Assembly: GCA_017794945.1 (NCBI GenBank)
Contig: CP051239.1
Location: 3,028,692 to 3,092,691, forward strand
From: Alcanivorax sp.
GTDB lineage: Bacteria > Pseudomonadota > Gammaproteobacteria > Pseudomonadales > Alcanivoracaceae
Direction of reading: 5' to 3'
Length of the DNA: 64,000 nt
Under the pieces are notes generated by a model. That model saw only the letters and a program-made list of their open reading frames with translations, did not search any database and had not been told where the DNA came from. Each line of letters begins with the position of its first letter. Positions within the stretch are counted from its first letter, which is position 1. The translations under genes were made by a program, and so were the position numbers. Of this stretch, positions 17,306 through 27,417 are shown in pieces.

Positions 17306-18103
17306 ATGTCGTCATCACTGGCCGATCAGGTGATCTGGATCACCGGTGCCTCGTCCGGCATCGGTGAAGCGGTGGCTTCCGAATACGCCCGTTACGGCGC
17401 CAAACTGGTGCTCTCGGCGCGCCGCCGCGACGAGCTGGAGCGGGTGCGGGCCGGGCTGGTCAACGCCGACGAGCATCTGGTGCTGCCGCTGGACCTGACC
17501 GACCAGGAAGCCATGGCGCCGGCCACGGAAACGGTGCTGCGGCATTTCGGCCGGCTCGACCAGGTGGTGCACAACGGCGGCATCTCCCAGCGCTCGCTGG
17601 TGCGCGACACCGACATGGCGGTGGACCGGCGCATCATGGAGGTGAACTACTTCGGCGCCGTGGCGCTCACCAAGGCAGTGCTGCCGGCCTTTGTCCGCCA
17701 GGGCGGCGGCCGCTTCGTGGTGGTGACCTCGCTGGTGGGTGAGCTGCCCACCCCCAAACGCTCCGCCTACAGCGCCAGCAAGCACGCCCTGCACGGCTTC
17801 TTCGAGGCCTTGCGCGCGGAGGAATTCGACAACGGCGTGCGCGTGACCCTGGTGCTGCCGGGCTTTATCCGCACCCAGGTGTCGGTCAACGCGCTCACCG
17901 CCGACGGCAGCGCCCAGGGCCGCATGGACGAGTTGCAGGCCAACGGCATGGACGCGGGCCTGTGCGCCCGGCGTCTGGTGGAGGCCGTGCAGCGCGGCCG
18001 CGATCAGGTTATCATCGCCGGCCGCGAGGGGGCCGGGCTCTATTTGAAACGCTGGTCACCGGCCCTGTATCGTCGCGTGATCCGCAAGGTCAAGGTGACC
18101 TGA
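17306..18103 (+). CDS. Short-chain dehydrogenase/reductase (DHRS7-like)
   Basis: A 265-residue classical SDR using NAD(P)H. The cofactor motif is TGASSGIG (13-20), with NGG at about 90, the catalytic YSASK and the serine in VVTSLVG. The overall layout resembles the DHRS7B group (oxidoreductases of lipids or steroids). The C-terminus is basic. The start has CAGGAG. It lies 75 bases after the second acyl-CoA dehydrogenase and could belong to the same lipid operon; the substrate is unknown. Confidence 0.88.
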   Translation: MSSSLADQVIWITGASSGIGEAVASEYARYGAKLVLSARRRDELERVRAGLVNADEHLVLPLDLTDQEAMAPATETVLRHFGRLDQVVHNGGISQRSLVRDTDMAVDRRIMEVNYFGAVALTKAVLPAFVRQGGGRFVVVTSLVGELPTPKRSAYSASKHALHGFFEALRAEEFDNGVRVTLVLPGFIRTQVSVNALTADGSAQGRMDELQANGMDAGLCARRLVEAVQRGRDQVIIAGREGAGLYLKRWSPALYRRVIRKVKVT

Positions 18104-18144
18104 GCCTTTTCCATCATTCCTTCTCCGTTATCCGACAGCCGACT

Positions 18145-19020
18145 ATGAGCACCGCCGACACCTTCGCCGATACCCAAATGGACGCCAAGCACCGCACCCG
18201 TCTCAACAAGCTGCAGAAGAAGCTGCGCCGCGAGACCGGTCGGGCGATCGCCGATTTCAATATGATTCAGGACGGCGACAAGGTGATGGTATGCCTGTCC
18301 GGTGGCAAGGATTCCTACACCATGCTGGAGATTCTGCGCAATCTGCAGCATTCGGCGCCGGTGGATTTCGAGCTGGTGGCGGTGAACCTGGACCAGAAAC
18401 AGCCCGGCTTCCCGGAGCACGTGCTGCCGGAGTATCTGGAAAAGGAAGGGGTGAACTACCACATCCTGGAGAAAGACACCTATTCCATCGTTAAGGAGAA
18501 GGTGCCGGAGGGTAAAACCACCTGTGGGCTGTGTTCACGGCTGCGGCGCGGCAGTCTCTACGGCTTCGCCGAGGAAATCGGCGCCAACAAGATCGCCCTG
18601 GGGCACCACCGGGACGACATCGTGGAAACGCTGTTCCTGAATATGTTCTTCGGCGGCAAGATGAAAGCCATGCCGCCAAAGTTGCGCAGTGACGACAACC
18701 GCAACGTGGTGATCCGTCCGCTGGCTTATTGCCGCGAGAAGGACATTATCGAGTTCGCCCGCTACAAGCAGTATCCGATCATTCCCTGCAACCTGTGTGG
18801 CTCCCAGGAGAACCTGCAACGCCAGGCGGTGAAAGACATGCTCAAGCGCTGGGACAAGGAACACCCGGGCCGGGTGGAGAGTATTTTCTCCTCGATCCAG
18901 AACATCGCCCCCTCGCAACTGGCCGATACCAGCCTGTTCGACTTCGAGCACCTGGAACAAGGTCAGAATCAGGGCGGCGCCGGCGCCCACCGCCTGGATG
19001 TGGTCAACCTGTTCGGCTAG
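18145..19020 (+). CDS. ttcA: tRNA 2-thiocytidine(32) synthetase
   Basis: TtcA thiolates cytidine 32 in certain tRNAs in an ATP-dependent reaction using a [4Fe-4S] cluster. The protein has 291 residues. The PP-loop ATP motif SGGKDS is at 52-57. The two CxxC pairs, CGLC (127-130) and CNLC (215-218), supply the cluster cysteines. ATG 18145 matches the family start; the open frame further upstream overlaps the SDR gene. It stands alone, just after the SDR. Confidence 0.95.
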   Translation: MSTADTFADTQMDAKHRTRLNKLQKKLRRETGRAIADFNMIQDGDKVMVCLSGGKDSYTMLEILRNLQHSAPVDFELVAVNLDQKQPGFPEHVLPEYLEKEGVNYHILEKDTYSIVKEKVPEGKTTCGLCSRLRRGSLYGFAEEIGANKIALGHHRDDIVETLFLNMFFGGKMKAMPPKLRSDDNRNVVIRPLAYCREKDIIEFARYKQYPIIPCNLCGSQENLQRQAVKDMLKRWDKEHPGRVESIFSSIQNIAPSQLADTSLFDFEHLEQGQNQGGAGAHRLDVVNLFG

Positions 19021-19205
19021 GGGGCCATGCGGCTGAGAATCACGGAATTAGCCGCCCGGGCCACCAGGTGACCGGCCAGCCGCGCGCGCCACATGATTCG
19101 CGCCGTCGTTTCCGCTAAAATACGCCCCGCCCCGTGGCCGGCAGGGTGGCCGTCCGCCGCCCCGGCCCTCTCTCTTCGCACTCTCGACCTGAAAGGTAGG
19201 AGCAC

Positions 19206-21371
19206 ATGACCGATCGAATCAAAAAAGGTGGCCTTGAGATTGCCGCCGAACTCCACGACCTGGTAGCCAACGAGATCGCTCCCGGTACCGGTGTGGAGCC
19301 GGATCATTTCTGGACGCAGCTGGAAACCATCCTGGCCGATCTGGCGCCGCGCAATAAGGCCCTGCTGGCCAAGCGTGACGAGATCCAGAAAACGATCGAC
19401 GCCTGGCACCTGGAGCGCAAGGGCGCGAAGATCGATCTGAATGAGTACAAGGATTTCCTCAAGGAAATCGACTACCTGCTGCCGGAAGGCGAAGACTTCA
19501 AAGTGGGGACCGCCAATGTGGACGAGGAAATCGCCCATATCGCCGGTCCCCAGCTGGTGGTGCCGGTGCGCAACGCGCGCTTCGCCCTGAACGCGGCCAA
19601 CGCCCGCTGGGGCAGTCTCTATGACGCCCTCTACGGCACCGATATGATTTCCGATGAAGGTGGGGCCGAGAAGGGCGGCGCCTACAATCCCAAGCGCGGC
19701 GACAAAGTGATTGCCTGGGCCCGCGACTTCCTGGACCAGTATTTCCCGCTGGCCAACGGCTCGCACAAGGACAGCACCGGCTACGCCATTGTCGACGGCA
19801 AACTGGTGGTGCGTCTGAAGGACGGCGACAGCGGCCTGAAGGACGCAAGCCAGCTTCAGGGCTACCGTGGCGACGCGGGTAACCCGGACGGTGTGCTGCT
19901 CAAGCACAACAATCTGCACGCGGAAATCCAAATCGACGATCAGCACCCGATCGGCGCCGAGGACCCGGCCCACGTGAAGGACGTGCTGATGGAGTCCGCC
20001 ATCACCACGATTCAGGACTGTGAGGATTCCGTGGCCGCGGTGGACGCCGAGGAGAAGGTCGAGGTGTACCGCAACTGGCTGGGCCTGATGAAAGGCGACC
20101 TGAGCGAGAGCTTCGAGAAGGGCGGCCAGCGTGTGACCCGTGATCTCCACCCGGACCGCGAGTACACCGCCCTGGACGGCTCCACCCTGACTCTGCAGGG
20201 CCGCTCCCTGCAGCTGGTGCGCAATGTGGGCCACCTGATGACCAACCCGGCGATCCTCTACAACGGCGAGGAAATCCCGGAGGGCATCATGGACGCCATG
20301 GTCACCGTGCTGGCGGCCATGCACGACCTGAAGAAGAGCGAGGGCCCGCGCAACAGCCGCACCGGCTCCGTGTATATCGTGAAGCCGAAAATGCACGGCC
20401 CCGAGGAAGTGGCCTTCGCGGTGACGCTGTTCGAGCGTGTCGAGGATGCCCTGGGCCTGCCCGAGAACACCCTGAAGATCGGCATCATGGACGAAGAGCG
20501 CCGCACCACGATCAACCTGAAGGCGTGCATTCGCGAAGCCAAGGATCGCGTGATCTTTATCAACACCGGCTTCCTGGACCGCACCGGTGACGAAATTCAC
20601 ACCTCCATGGAAGCCGGCCCGATGGCGCGCAAAGGCGACATGAAAGGTCTGCCGTGGATCAACGCCTACGAAAACTGGAACGTGGACATCGGCCTGGAAT
20701 GCGGCCTCAAGGGCGTCGCCCAGATCGGCAAGGGCATGTGGCCCAAGCCGGACGAAATGGCGGAAATGATGGCCACCAAGGCCGGCCATCCGAAAGCCGG
20801 CGCCAACTGCGCCTGGGTGCCGTCGCCCACCGCCGCCACTCTGCACGCCACGCACTACCATGAAATCAACGTGCAGGACGTGCAGGACCAGATCGCCGGC
20901 CGTGGCCGCGCGTCCCTGGACGACATCCTCACCATCCCGCTGCTCGACCGCGAACTGAGCGATGCCGATATTCAGCAGGAACTGGACAACAACGCCCAGG
21001 GCATCCTCGGTTACGTGGTGCGCTGGATCGACCAGGGCGTGGGCTGCTCCAAGGTGCCCGACATCAATAACGTGGGCCTGATGGAAGACCGCGCCACCTG
21101 CCGCATTTCCAGCCAGCACATCGCCAACTGGTTGCACCACGGCGTGGTCGAAAAGAACCAGGTGATGGAGACCATGAAGCGCATGGCCAAGGTGGTGGAC
21201 GAGCAGAACGCCGGCGACCCGACCTACACCAATATGTCGGACGACTTCGACGGTAGCCTGGCCTTCAAGGCCTCCTGCGATCTGGTGTTCGAGGGCACCG
21301 CGCAGCCCAGCGGCTACACCGAGCCGGTCCTGCACCGCCGCCGCCTGGAGCTGAAAGCCCAGCGCGGCTGA
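19206..21371 (+). CDS. glcB: Malate synthase G
   Basis: Condenses glyoxylate with acetyl-CoA to malate, the second step of the glyoxylate shunt, required for growth on acetate, fatty acids and alkanes. The protein has 721 residues, the normal length of the monomeric G form. Seen are MHGPEEVAF, the catalytic arginine/acid region [38 protein letters not shown] and the C-terminal [15 protein letters not shown]. The start has AGGAGCAC. It is a single gene ending in a terminator. No isocitrate lyase is in the window. Confidence 0.97.
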   Translation: MTDRIKKGGLEIAAELHDLVANEIAPGTGVEPDHFWTQLETILADLAPRNKALLAKRDEIQKTIDAWHLERKGAKIDLNEYKDFLKEIDYLLPEGEDFKVGTANVDEEIAHIAGPQLVVPVRNARFALNAANARWGSLYDALYGTDMISDEGGAEKGGAYNPKRGDKVIAWARDFLDQYFPLANGSHKDSTGYAIVDGKLVVRLKDGDSGLKDASQLQGYRGDAGNPDGVLLKHNNLHAEIQIDDQHPIGAEDPAHVKDVLMESAITTIQDCEDSVAAVDAEEKVEVYRNWLGLMKGDLSESFEKGGQRVTRDLHPDREYTALDGSTLTLQGRSLQLVRNVGHLMTNPAILYNGEEIPEGIMDAMVTVLAAMHDLKKSEGPRNSRTGSVYIVKPKMHGPEEVAFAVTLFERVEDALGLPENTLKIGIMDEERRTTINLKACIREAKDRVIFINTGFLDRTGDEIHTSMEAGPMARKGDMKGLPWINAYENWNVDIGLECGLKGVAQIGKGMWPKPDEMAEMMATKAGHPKAGANCAWVPSPTAATLHATHYHEINVQDVQDQIAGRGRASLDDILTIPLLDRELSDADIQQELDNNAQGILGYVVRWIDQGVGCSKVPDINNVGLMEDRATCRISSQHIANWLHHGVVEKNQVMETMKRMAKVVDEQNAGDPTYTNMSDDFDGSLAFKASCDLVFEGTAQPSGYTEPVLHRRRLELKAQRG

Positions 21372-21398
21372 TCCTTCCGCGACGCTTGCAGCACCACG

Positions 21399-21429
21399 AA
21401 AAAGCCCGGCCTTGCGCCGGGCTTTTTTG
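21399..21429 (+). terminator. Rho-independent terminator of glcB
   Basis: A 7-bp stem (GCCCGGC / GCCGGGC) with a five-base loop sits between an A-tract and a T6 tract. Confidence 0.93.
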
Positions 21430-21444
21430 TTTGTGGGAGCGCAC

Positions 21445-21475
21445 TTGTAGGAGCGGGCCTCGCCCGCTCCTACAA
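21445..21475. repeat. REP-like palindrome (GTAGGAGCGGGC type)
   Basis: A perfect 14-bp inverted repeat, TTGTAGGAGCGGGC / GCCCGCTCCTACAA, has a three-base loop. It sits directly after the glcB terminator and 7 bases before the stop of the next, convergent gene. A half GTGGGAGC motif precedes it (21433-21440). Confidence 0.85.
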
Positions 21476-21481
21476 TTCGCT

Positions 21482-22279
21482 TTATTCGCCGGCCACTTCC
21501 ACCTTGACCTCCAGGGGCAGGGCGAAGCGGTCGCTGCGGGTGCTGGTGCCGCTCAGCCCGGCTGATGACTGACTTTCACTGACGCTGATCTGCCCGAGCG
21601 GCTGCCACTGCCCGGGAGTGACCACCAGGGTACTGCTGGCTTGCTGGGTGCGGGCGCTCCGGCGGCCGGCGGGTTCGTCAAAACGTTGTTCGATGGTCAG
21701 GCGTACCCGGCCGTCGCTGGTGATCACCGGGGTGATATCGATGCCCTGCTTGAGCGCCAGCAGGGCCGGAAACTGGGTGCCGGTGAGGGCCACCAGGCTG
21801 CCCTGGCTGATGCCCGCCGGGTGGCCGGACAGCGTGTTGATGCTGTAGCGGTCCTGGCGGCGGGTGGTGACGGTGTTGGCGCCGGCGCGCACGCTCTGGC
21901 CGTTGATGCGGATGTCGCCGCCGGCGCCGCTGCCGTCGCCCTGGCGGCGCAGCTGCACGGTGACGGTGCGCGGCACCTCGGGCATGTCGCCGAGGGCGCC
22001 GAGTATCTCGTCGAAGTTACGGTCGTCGGTGCGGATCACCAGCTTGCCCTGGTAGGCGTTGGCGTAGCCGCCTTCCGGCAGTAGCGGGCGGATCACCGGC
22101 AGCAGGGCCTCGGCGTCGGCGCGCTGGATCACGTGGATCGACATGTCGTCGGCGCGGGCGGTGCCGGAGAGCGACAGCACCACCAGCAGGGTGAGCGCCA
22201 CCAGGACAGGGCGGGTCGCGCCCGCAAGCGGTGGGCGTTGATCACGGTAGGTGGGCGGAGGCGGTGACAATAACGGCAT
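21482..22279 (-). CDS. Secretin N1-domain-like exported protein
   Basis: A 265-residue protein with an N-terminal hydrophobic signal segment (about 22-44, ending near ARADD). A short secretin-type domain follows at about 45-110 (IHVIQRADAEALLPVIRPLLP... AYQGKLVIRTDDRNFDEILGAL), as found in GspD/PilQ. The rest is beta-rich and resembles the start of a secretin core (FPALLALKQGIDITPVITSDGRVRLTIEQ) but stops before a membrane barrel. It is an orphan, with no secretion genes nearby, and probably periplasmic. ATG 22279 is preferred to the GTG one codon earlier. Confidence 0.7.
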   Translation of the reverse strand: MPLLSPPPPTYRDQRPPLAGATRPVLVALTLLVVLSLSGTARADDMSIHVIQRADAEALLPVIRPLLPEGGYANAYQGKLVIRTDDRNFDEILGALGDMPEVPRTVTVQLRRQGDGSGAGGDIRINGQSVRAGANTVTTRRQDRYSINTLSGHPAGISQGSLVALTGTQFPALLALKQGIDITPVITSDGRVRLTIEQRFDEPAGRRSARTQQASSTLVVTPGQWQPLGQISVSESQSSAGLSGTSTRSDRFALPLEVKVEVAGE

Positions 22280-22363
22280 CACGACAGTCCCTATTTGGCT
22301 GGAACCCGCATCATAGCCGTAAGCCGCCGCTGCTGAATACCGCGCCGGGGACCGTGGGCCGCG

Positions 22364-24031
22364 CTAGGGCGCGACCCGGCGACCCTCCTCCCAGCGGGCG
22401 TGCAGCAACTGGCCGTCACGGTCTCGAATCCAGCCCTCGCCCTGGGCCTGGCCCTGCCGGTAGGGGGTGATGCGTTCTACCTGGCCCTGGCGGTTGTACT
22501 CCACGAAGCGGCCCTGACGCTTGCCGTCCTGGTAGTGGCCGCGCACAAGCGGGTAGCCCTCCGGCGTGGTCTCCCGGTAAGGGCCGTCGAGCCGGCCGGC
22601 CTGGAAATGCGCGTGAGTGTAATTGCCGTTGAGGCTGATCTCGAACACTTCACCCTGGCGTTTACCGTCCTTGAAGGTGGCGCGGTAGCTCAGCTCGCCG
22701 TCCTGGAAGCGCTTCCAGGTGCCGGTGGCGTCGCCATGGTCGTAGTGCCGCTCGGCGATCAGCGCCCCGGAGGCGGAACGCAGGCGCCACTCGCCGTGCA
22801 GCTCGCCGTCCACATAGGTGGCGGTTTCCCGCTCGCCGGAATCACGCAGGGTGTGCCATTCGCCGACCGGCACGCCATCGCGGTACCGGCCGGATTCCAG
22901 CACCTCGCCGTCGGCGTTTTCAGTGCGCCAGGGACCATGCTGTTTGTCTTGCCGGTAGTGCTTATAGGTCCAGCGTTGCTGTTCCGGGCCGCTGCGTTCG
23001 CGGACCTCGCCGTCCAATCGGCCCTGTTTGAAATGCGACACCGAGATCAGACGGTCCTGGTCGTCGTAGCCGCGCCAGGTGCCGGTGCGCAGGCCGTCGA
23101 CCATGCGGCCTTCCTCGCGGCCGCCGCCGTATTGGCTGACGATTCGGTGCCCCTGGGGAATACCGTCCACATCATGCTCCAGGCGCACCAACCTGCCGTT
23201 CCTGAAACCGGTGGTCCATTCGCTGTTTTCCTGGGGATAGCTCAAAACCACCCGTTCGGGCGGCCCGCCGCCGTCGTGATCGGCGATCACCCGCAGCCAG
23301 ACCGGCGCATCGTTGCGGTAGCGGCCCTGGGCGTCACGCTGGAAGCTGGCTTCGCGCCGCCGGTAACGCCCCTCGCTGTCTTTGCTCCAGGCCAGGAACA
23401 CGCCGGGGGCGGTGTAGCCGGCGTGACCGATGCGATGGCCGTCGCGGTCATAGCGATTGTAGAAGTTGTCGTAATCGCCGTTTTTATAGCGCCGCTCCTC
23501 GTATATCTGGCCGCCCTTCGGGCCGCCGCCCTCGCCGTAATAATTGATCCGCATGCCGTGGCGGGCGCCGTCCCGGTAGGGCAGCTCAAGCAGCAGGTCG
23601 CCGTCTTCGTTGTAGCGCTTTTCGATGCCGTCCAGTTTGCCGGCGGTGTAGGGCTTGAGCTTTTCGGTCCGGCCGTTTTCGAAGTACGAGATAACGTCGC
23701 CGTCGAGGCGGCCCTGGTCGTCGCTGTGGCCGCGCTGTTTGATCTCGCCGTCCGGATACAGGTAGCGCCAGTCACCGAACCAGTCCGCGTCCTTGCCGGC
23801 ACCGGCGCGGACGCCTTCCGCGTAGAGCGCGTCGTTTTCCCGGTAATAGGCGCGGTACAAGTAGCCGTGGCCGTCGGGGTTTTCCGGTAACGGCAGATCC
23901 ACGTAGTAGAGCGCCTGTTCCGGCTCTTTCGCCGGTGAGTCGTACTGGGTGAAATAGCGGCGCTCGGCGTGGCCGGTGGTGGCCAGCATCAGCAGCAGGG
24001 GCACCAGCGCCAGCAAACAGCGGTGTTTCAT
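22364..24031 (-). CDS. Exported YwqK/MORN-like repeat protein
   Basis: A 555-residue protein with a signal peptide (MKHRCLLALVPLLLMLATTGHA). The mature part is built of many short beta-hairpin repeats with the pattern G-x-W-x-x-Y-x-x-x-G-x-x-x-x-x-x-x-Y-x-x-G, for example DGEVRERSG and DGVPVGEWHTL. These are YwqK/MORN-like repeats known from MORN proteins and YwqK-type antitoxins. The function is unknown; here the protein is exported. The start codon overlaps the stop of the lipoprotein gene (ATGA), so the two are translationally coupled. Confidence 0.78.
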   Translation of the reverse strand: MKHRCLLALVPLLLMLATTGHAERRYFTQYDSPAKEPEQALYYVDLPLPENPDGHGYLYRAYYRENDALYAEGVRAGAGKDADWFGDWRYLYPDGEIKQRGHSDDQGRLDGDVISYFENGRTEKLKPYTAGKLDGIEKRYNEDGDLLLELPYRDGARHGMRINYYGEGGGPKGGQIYEERRYKNGDYDNFYNRYDRDGHRIGHAGYTAPGVFLAWSKDSEGRYRRREASFQRDAQGRYRNDAPVWLRVIADHDGGGPPERVVLSYPQENSEWTTGFRNGRLVRLEHDVDGIPQGHRIVSQYGGGREEGRMVDGLRTGTWRGYDDQDRLISVSHFKQGRLDGEVRERSGPEQQRWTYKHYRQDKQHGPWRTENADGEVLESGRYRDGVPVGEWHTLRDSGERETATYVDGELHGEWRLRSASGALIAERHYDHGDATGTWKRFQDGELSYRATFKDGKRQGEVFEISLNGNYTHAHFQAGRLDGPYRETTPEGYPLVRGHYQDGKRQGRFVEYNRQGQVERITPYRQGQAQGEGWIRDRDGQLLHARWEEGRRVAP

Positions 24032-26130
24032 TGTGGCAACTCCGGCAGTTCCGCGGTCAGAGTTTGGCTCTGCGGGTCCCGGCCACGCAGGAAGCGGACT
24101 TCCTTAACCGGGCCCCAGAAGCGGTGTACGCCGTTCTCGTCCTCGCCGAGCGGCTGCAGCGCCAGGCCGGTGTCGTCGACGGCGGCGAAGTCCAAATGCG
24201 CGATGCCGCCGCAGTGGTCGCCCAGCACCACACCGTTGTCCTCCTCGAAGCGGGCGCAGCCGGGGGCGTCCGGGGTCAAGGTGACGGTCTCCACCTGGGT
24301 GGGGCAGCGCGCCTCGAAAGTGATCTTACGGTCGTAGAAGTAGCGGATCTGGTCGTCCTCGGTGCGCAACTCGAAGCCGGGCCGGGTACCCCGGTCCCGG
24401 TCGCCGCCGGTCCAGGTGAAGCGCAGTGGCGTACCATGGTGGGCGGCGCCGTCTTGCGGGGTCAGCGTGCACAGGCGCAGCCCCGCCGGACCGGTGACGC
24501 GCAGCCGGTTCTGGTCCTGGCCGCTCAGTTCAATCCCTTCAAGCAGGTCGTCGAGCCGCTCCGGGACCGGCGGCAGCGGTGACGTCTCGTGCCGTACGCC
24601 GGCCGGGTCCTGGATCGGCTCGTCCGGCAGTGGCCGTACGGTGAAGGTCAGCGGCCGCTGTTCCCGGTGCAGCGGCGTCAGCCGCAGCGCCGCGATGGGC
24701 GCCTCGGTCAGCAGGCTGACCTCCGCCGGCGGCGCGCCCAGGGTCAGGCGTTCGACAAAGGTGTCGGCGGAGGTGTTGCCCTGCTTGGGCGCCCGGTACA
24801 CCACCGCGAAGTCCAGCGGCTCGCCGTCGGCGCCCAACGGTCTGGCGCTCAGCCGTCCCTCGTTTTCCAGATGCAGGTCCACGCGCCGTTCGTCCCATTC
24901 CAGCACCCGGGTGCCTTCGGGCAGGTCATCGCCCTGGCTCACGGTGATGGCTTCCCCAGGCACCCAGATACTGGCCTGGCCGTTCACGGTGATCGGCTCG
25001 TCGCCGGGCATCCGGTGGTTCGGGGTGGGAATCAGCAGGTCGCGGCCCAGGTCCTGCGGGCCCGGTTCCGCCAGGCCATAGAAGCCGCCGGACTCCGCTA
25101 GGCGGTTCAAGACCAGGCCCGCCGGCGCGTCGTCCGACAGGCCGGTGAGGTGCAAGCTGGTCTGCTGTTGCAACGGCGCGGCCAGCGCCCAGTCCCCGGT
25201 GGTGACCAGGCGATGCGCGTCGGCGTGATAGAAGAGGCTGTCCTCCAGGCTGTCGAGCAAGGTATTCACGTGTCCGGCGTCCCGCAGGGGTTGCAGCGAT
25301 CCGGCCTCCATGAAGAACGGATCGGCCAGCCGGCGCTCGGTGTAGTCCGCCTGCATTTCCGCCTGGATCGGATCCACATCCCAGTCCCGCACCGGGTAGG
25401 GGTAATGGCTTTGGCTGATCAGCACCAGGCGTTGCTCCACCCGTGCGTTCTGCTCCGGCAGGGTCACGGTGCTGTGCAGGCGCAGCGCTTCGGGCATGCC
25501 CGAGGGCCAGCGGGCGATCATGCGCGCCTGGCCGGTGACGCCATCGCCGTCCAGAGCGAGGGCGATCAATACCCGGTCGCCGTCGCGGCCCAGTACTTCA
25601 TAGTCGGCGGTGACGCTGGGCAGGCCCCAGAGCGCGGCGTCGGCGTGCCAGGTGTCGCCGGGGCGCGGATCCGAGGGCAGTGGAACCGCCGTGGCGGTGG
25701 CCTGATCGAGCAGTTGCTGCACCTTGTCGCCGAAGCGTTCCACCAGCGTCTGGTAGAGCGCCTGATCGGCGATCCGCGTATCGGTGATTTCACCGTCCTC
25801 GACGCGGCTCAGGGTACCGGTGGACAGAAATTTCATCAGCGGTTCGGCACGCTCGCCGAGCCGGTCCAGGTCGCGGGTATCAAGCTCGCCACTGCCCAGG
25901 CGGAGCCAGGGCAGGGTGGTACGGATCCAGCGACCGTCGTCGGGCCCGTCCGCGATACGGTTGCGAACCAGGGCCTTGAGGTTCATGTCCTGGCTGTAGT
26001 CGCTGTCCAGAGGCGTCATGGTCTGATGGGCGACGAGCAGGAAATCGTCCTCGTAGTCGCTGTCGGGGGCCGGATTGTCCTGGCAGGCGGTGATCAGGAA
26101 AAGGCAGAAAAAAACCAACAAAAAACGCAT
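24028..26130 (-). CDS. Large lipoprotein of unknown function
   Basis: A 700-residue protein with a type II signal peptide and lipobox LITAC, so Cys16 is probably lipidated. The mature part starts with an acidic Asp-rich stretch. It shows no motif I recognise and contains four cysteines near the C-terminus (residues about 590-660). Beta-rich segments suggest a surface or periplasmic scaffold. ATG 26130 is used; the longer open frame upstream runs into the intergenic region. It is the first gene of a two-gene unit with the YwqK-like protein and is divergent from the methyltransferase gene. Confidence 0.7.
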   Translation of the reverse strand: MRFLLVFFCLFLITACQDNPAPDSDYEDDFLLVAHQTMTPLDSDYSQDMNLKALVRNRIADGPDDGRWIRTTLPWLRLGSGELDTRDLDRLGERAEPLMKFLSTGTLSRVEDGEITDTRIADQALYQTLVERFGDKVQQLLDQATATAVPLPSDPRPGDTWHADAALWGLPSVTADYEVLGRDGDRVLIALALDGDGVTGQARMIARWPSGMPEALRLHSTVTLPEQNARVEQRLVLISQSHYPYPVRDWDVDPIQAEMQADYTERRLADPFFMEAGSLQPLRDAGHVNTLLDSLEDSLFYHADAHRLVTTGDWALAAPLQQQTSLHLTGLSDDAPAGLVLNRLAESGGFYGLAEPGPQDLGRDLLIPTPNHRMPGDEPITVNGQASIWVPGEAITVSQGDDLPEGTRVLEWDERRVDLHLENEGRLSARPLGADGEPLDFAVVYRAPKQGNTSADTFVERLTLGAPPAEVSLLTEAPIAALRLTPLHREQRPLTFTVRPLPDEPIQDPAGVRHETSPLPPVPERLDDLLEGIELSGQDQNRLRVTGPAGLRLCTLTPQDGAAHHGTPLRFTWTGGDRDRGTRPGFELRTEDDQIRYFYDRKITFEARCPTQVETVTLTPDAPGCARFEEDNGVVLGDHCGGIAHLDFAAVDDTGLALQPLGEDENGVHRFWGPVKEVRFLRGRDPQSQTLTAELPELPQ

Positions 26131-26245
26131 AATGGCAAACTCCGTAATGCACGGAATTGTAGCCAGAATCGGCGCGGCGGGGTGGGCCGCGGGCCAGAAA
26201 TGTGAATTAAGTTGTCCTAAATAATGCCCCTTCTCGAGACACAGC

Positions 26246-26905
26246 ATGTTTGGTAACAGTCGGGCGGTAACCACTAATCAGGAAGGGGTCCACCCCGCAC
26301 TGGAAGCCACGGTCCGTCGCCACCTGGCGCACGCCTGGCGCGCGCCGCTCGGCGATCATGACCGCGAGGCTTTCGCCCGGGCGCGGGCTTGGGTGGGAAG
26401 CTCAAACCGGCCTCTGATTCTGGATTCGGGGTGCGGCACCGGACGCTCGTCGGCATTGTTGGCGCGCCGTTACCCGGAGGCCCTGGTGCTGGGGCTCGAC
26501 CAGTCCGCCCATCGTTTGGCCCGCGCGGAGCGCCGCGACGAGTCGCCCGCCAACCTGTTGCTGGTCCGCACGGATTGCGCCGGATTCTGGCGCCTGGCGG
26601 AAGCGGAAGGCTGGCGGCCCTGGCGGCACTATCTGCTGTACCCGAATCCCTGGCCCAAAAGCGCTCACCTGAAACGCCGCTGGCATGGTCATCCGGTGTT
26701 TCCGCATCTGTTGGCGTTGGGCGGCACCTTGGTGTTGCGCACCAATTGGGAGTTGTACGCCCGGGAGATGGGCGAAGCGCTGACGTTGGCGGGCCTGACG
26801 GCGTCGCTGAACGAATTATCGACCGATGGCGAGTCGCTCACTGACTTCGAACACAAGTACCGGCACAGCGGCCACCGGCTTTGGGAGCTGACCGCCGAAC
26901 GCTGA
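26246..26905 (+). CDS. TrmB-like SAM-dependent methyltransferase
   Basis: A 219-residue class I methyltransferase resembling tRNA (guanine-N7) methyltransferase TrmB. The SAM motif is LDSGCGTGRSS (about 57-67), followed by VLGLDQSAHR. The family motif, usually FPDPWxKxRHxKRR, reads YPNPWPKSAHLKRR here, so the first aspartate is replaced by asparagine. The C-terminal TDFEHKY matches the TrmB T-x-F-E region. It is either a divergent TrmB or a paralogue. It stands alone. Confidence 0.75.
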   Translation: MFGNSRAVTTNQEGVHPALEATVRRHLAHAWRAPLGDHDREAFARARAWVGSSNRPLILDSGCGTGRSSALLARRYPEALVLGLDQSAHRLARAERRDESPANLLLVRTDCAGFWRLAEAEGWRPWRHYLLYPNPWPKSAHLKRRWHGHPVFPHLLALGGTLVLRTNWELYAREMGEALTLAGLTASLNELSTDGESLTDFEHKYRHSGHRLWELTAER

Positions 26906-26913
26906 ATGATGCC

Positions 26914-27405
26914 TTAGAGGCGCAGTTCGCGCAGCTCCCGGTTGGCGCGGCCCCGTTTCCAGGTGCGGGCGAACTCATCGGCCCGGCGCGGGCCCAGGGG
27001 CAGGGCGTGGGCGCATAGAGTCAGCCGCTCCGGACGGGGCCAGCCGTGGGCCTCGAACAGGCCGGTGCGGTCGGCGATGGCGAAGCACAGGCGCGGGTCC
27101 GCATCGTCGGCCTGGGTCTGGCGCAGTTGAAGCCGTGACGGTAAGCGGCGGCTCAGGTGGATCAGGCCGTGGCCGTTTTTGACGGCCCGCCCGGCGTCGT
27201 CGAACAGCACGCGCAGATCGGCGCGCGGCGAGGATAGTGCGAGGCTTTTGAGCGCGTCCAGGACGTGGTCGTCATTGCTAAGCGCGTCCAGCTCGGGCAC
27301 GCGCAACCACAGGCGACGCCTGCCGGCGCGGATCAGCGCCGCCAGGGCCGCCGTCGCGGAAGACGGATGGTGAAGGGTGCTGTCTTCGCCGATCCGGAGG
27401 TCCAT
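26914..27405 (-). CDS. DUF7931 domain protein
   Basis: A 163-residue basic protein without signal or membrane segments. It corresponds to the small domain found either alone or fused to acetyltransferases in Pseudomonas and relatives (DUF7931), with a phospholipase-D-like fold suggested for the family. It is the last gene of the operon: 12 bases after the GNAT gene on the minus strand. The adjacency to a GNAT acetyltransferase fits the fused forms. The function is unknown. Confidence 0.65.
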   Translation of the reverse strand: MDLRIGEDSTLHHPSSATAALAALIRAGRRRLWLRVPELDALSNDDHVLDALKSLALSSPRADLRVLFDDAGRAVKNGHGLIHLSRRLPSRLQLRQTQADDADPRLCFAIADRTGLFEAHGWPRPERLTLCAHALPLGPRRADEFARTWKRGRANRELRELRL

Positions 27406-27417
27406 GGCACCGCCGCT

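Noticed and set aside
19017..21335. A 772-codon open frame antisense to glcB
   Set aside because: High GC and third-position bias leave long antisense frames open. Its composition (His, Val, Gly-rich) has no domain and it mirrors a certain gene. The same holds for long antisense frames over opgH, clpA, ftsK, uvrC and the kinase.
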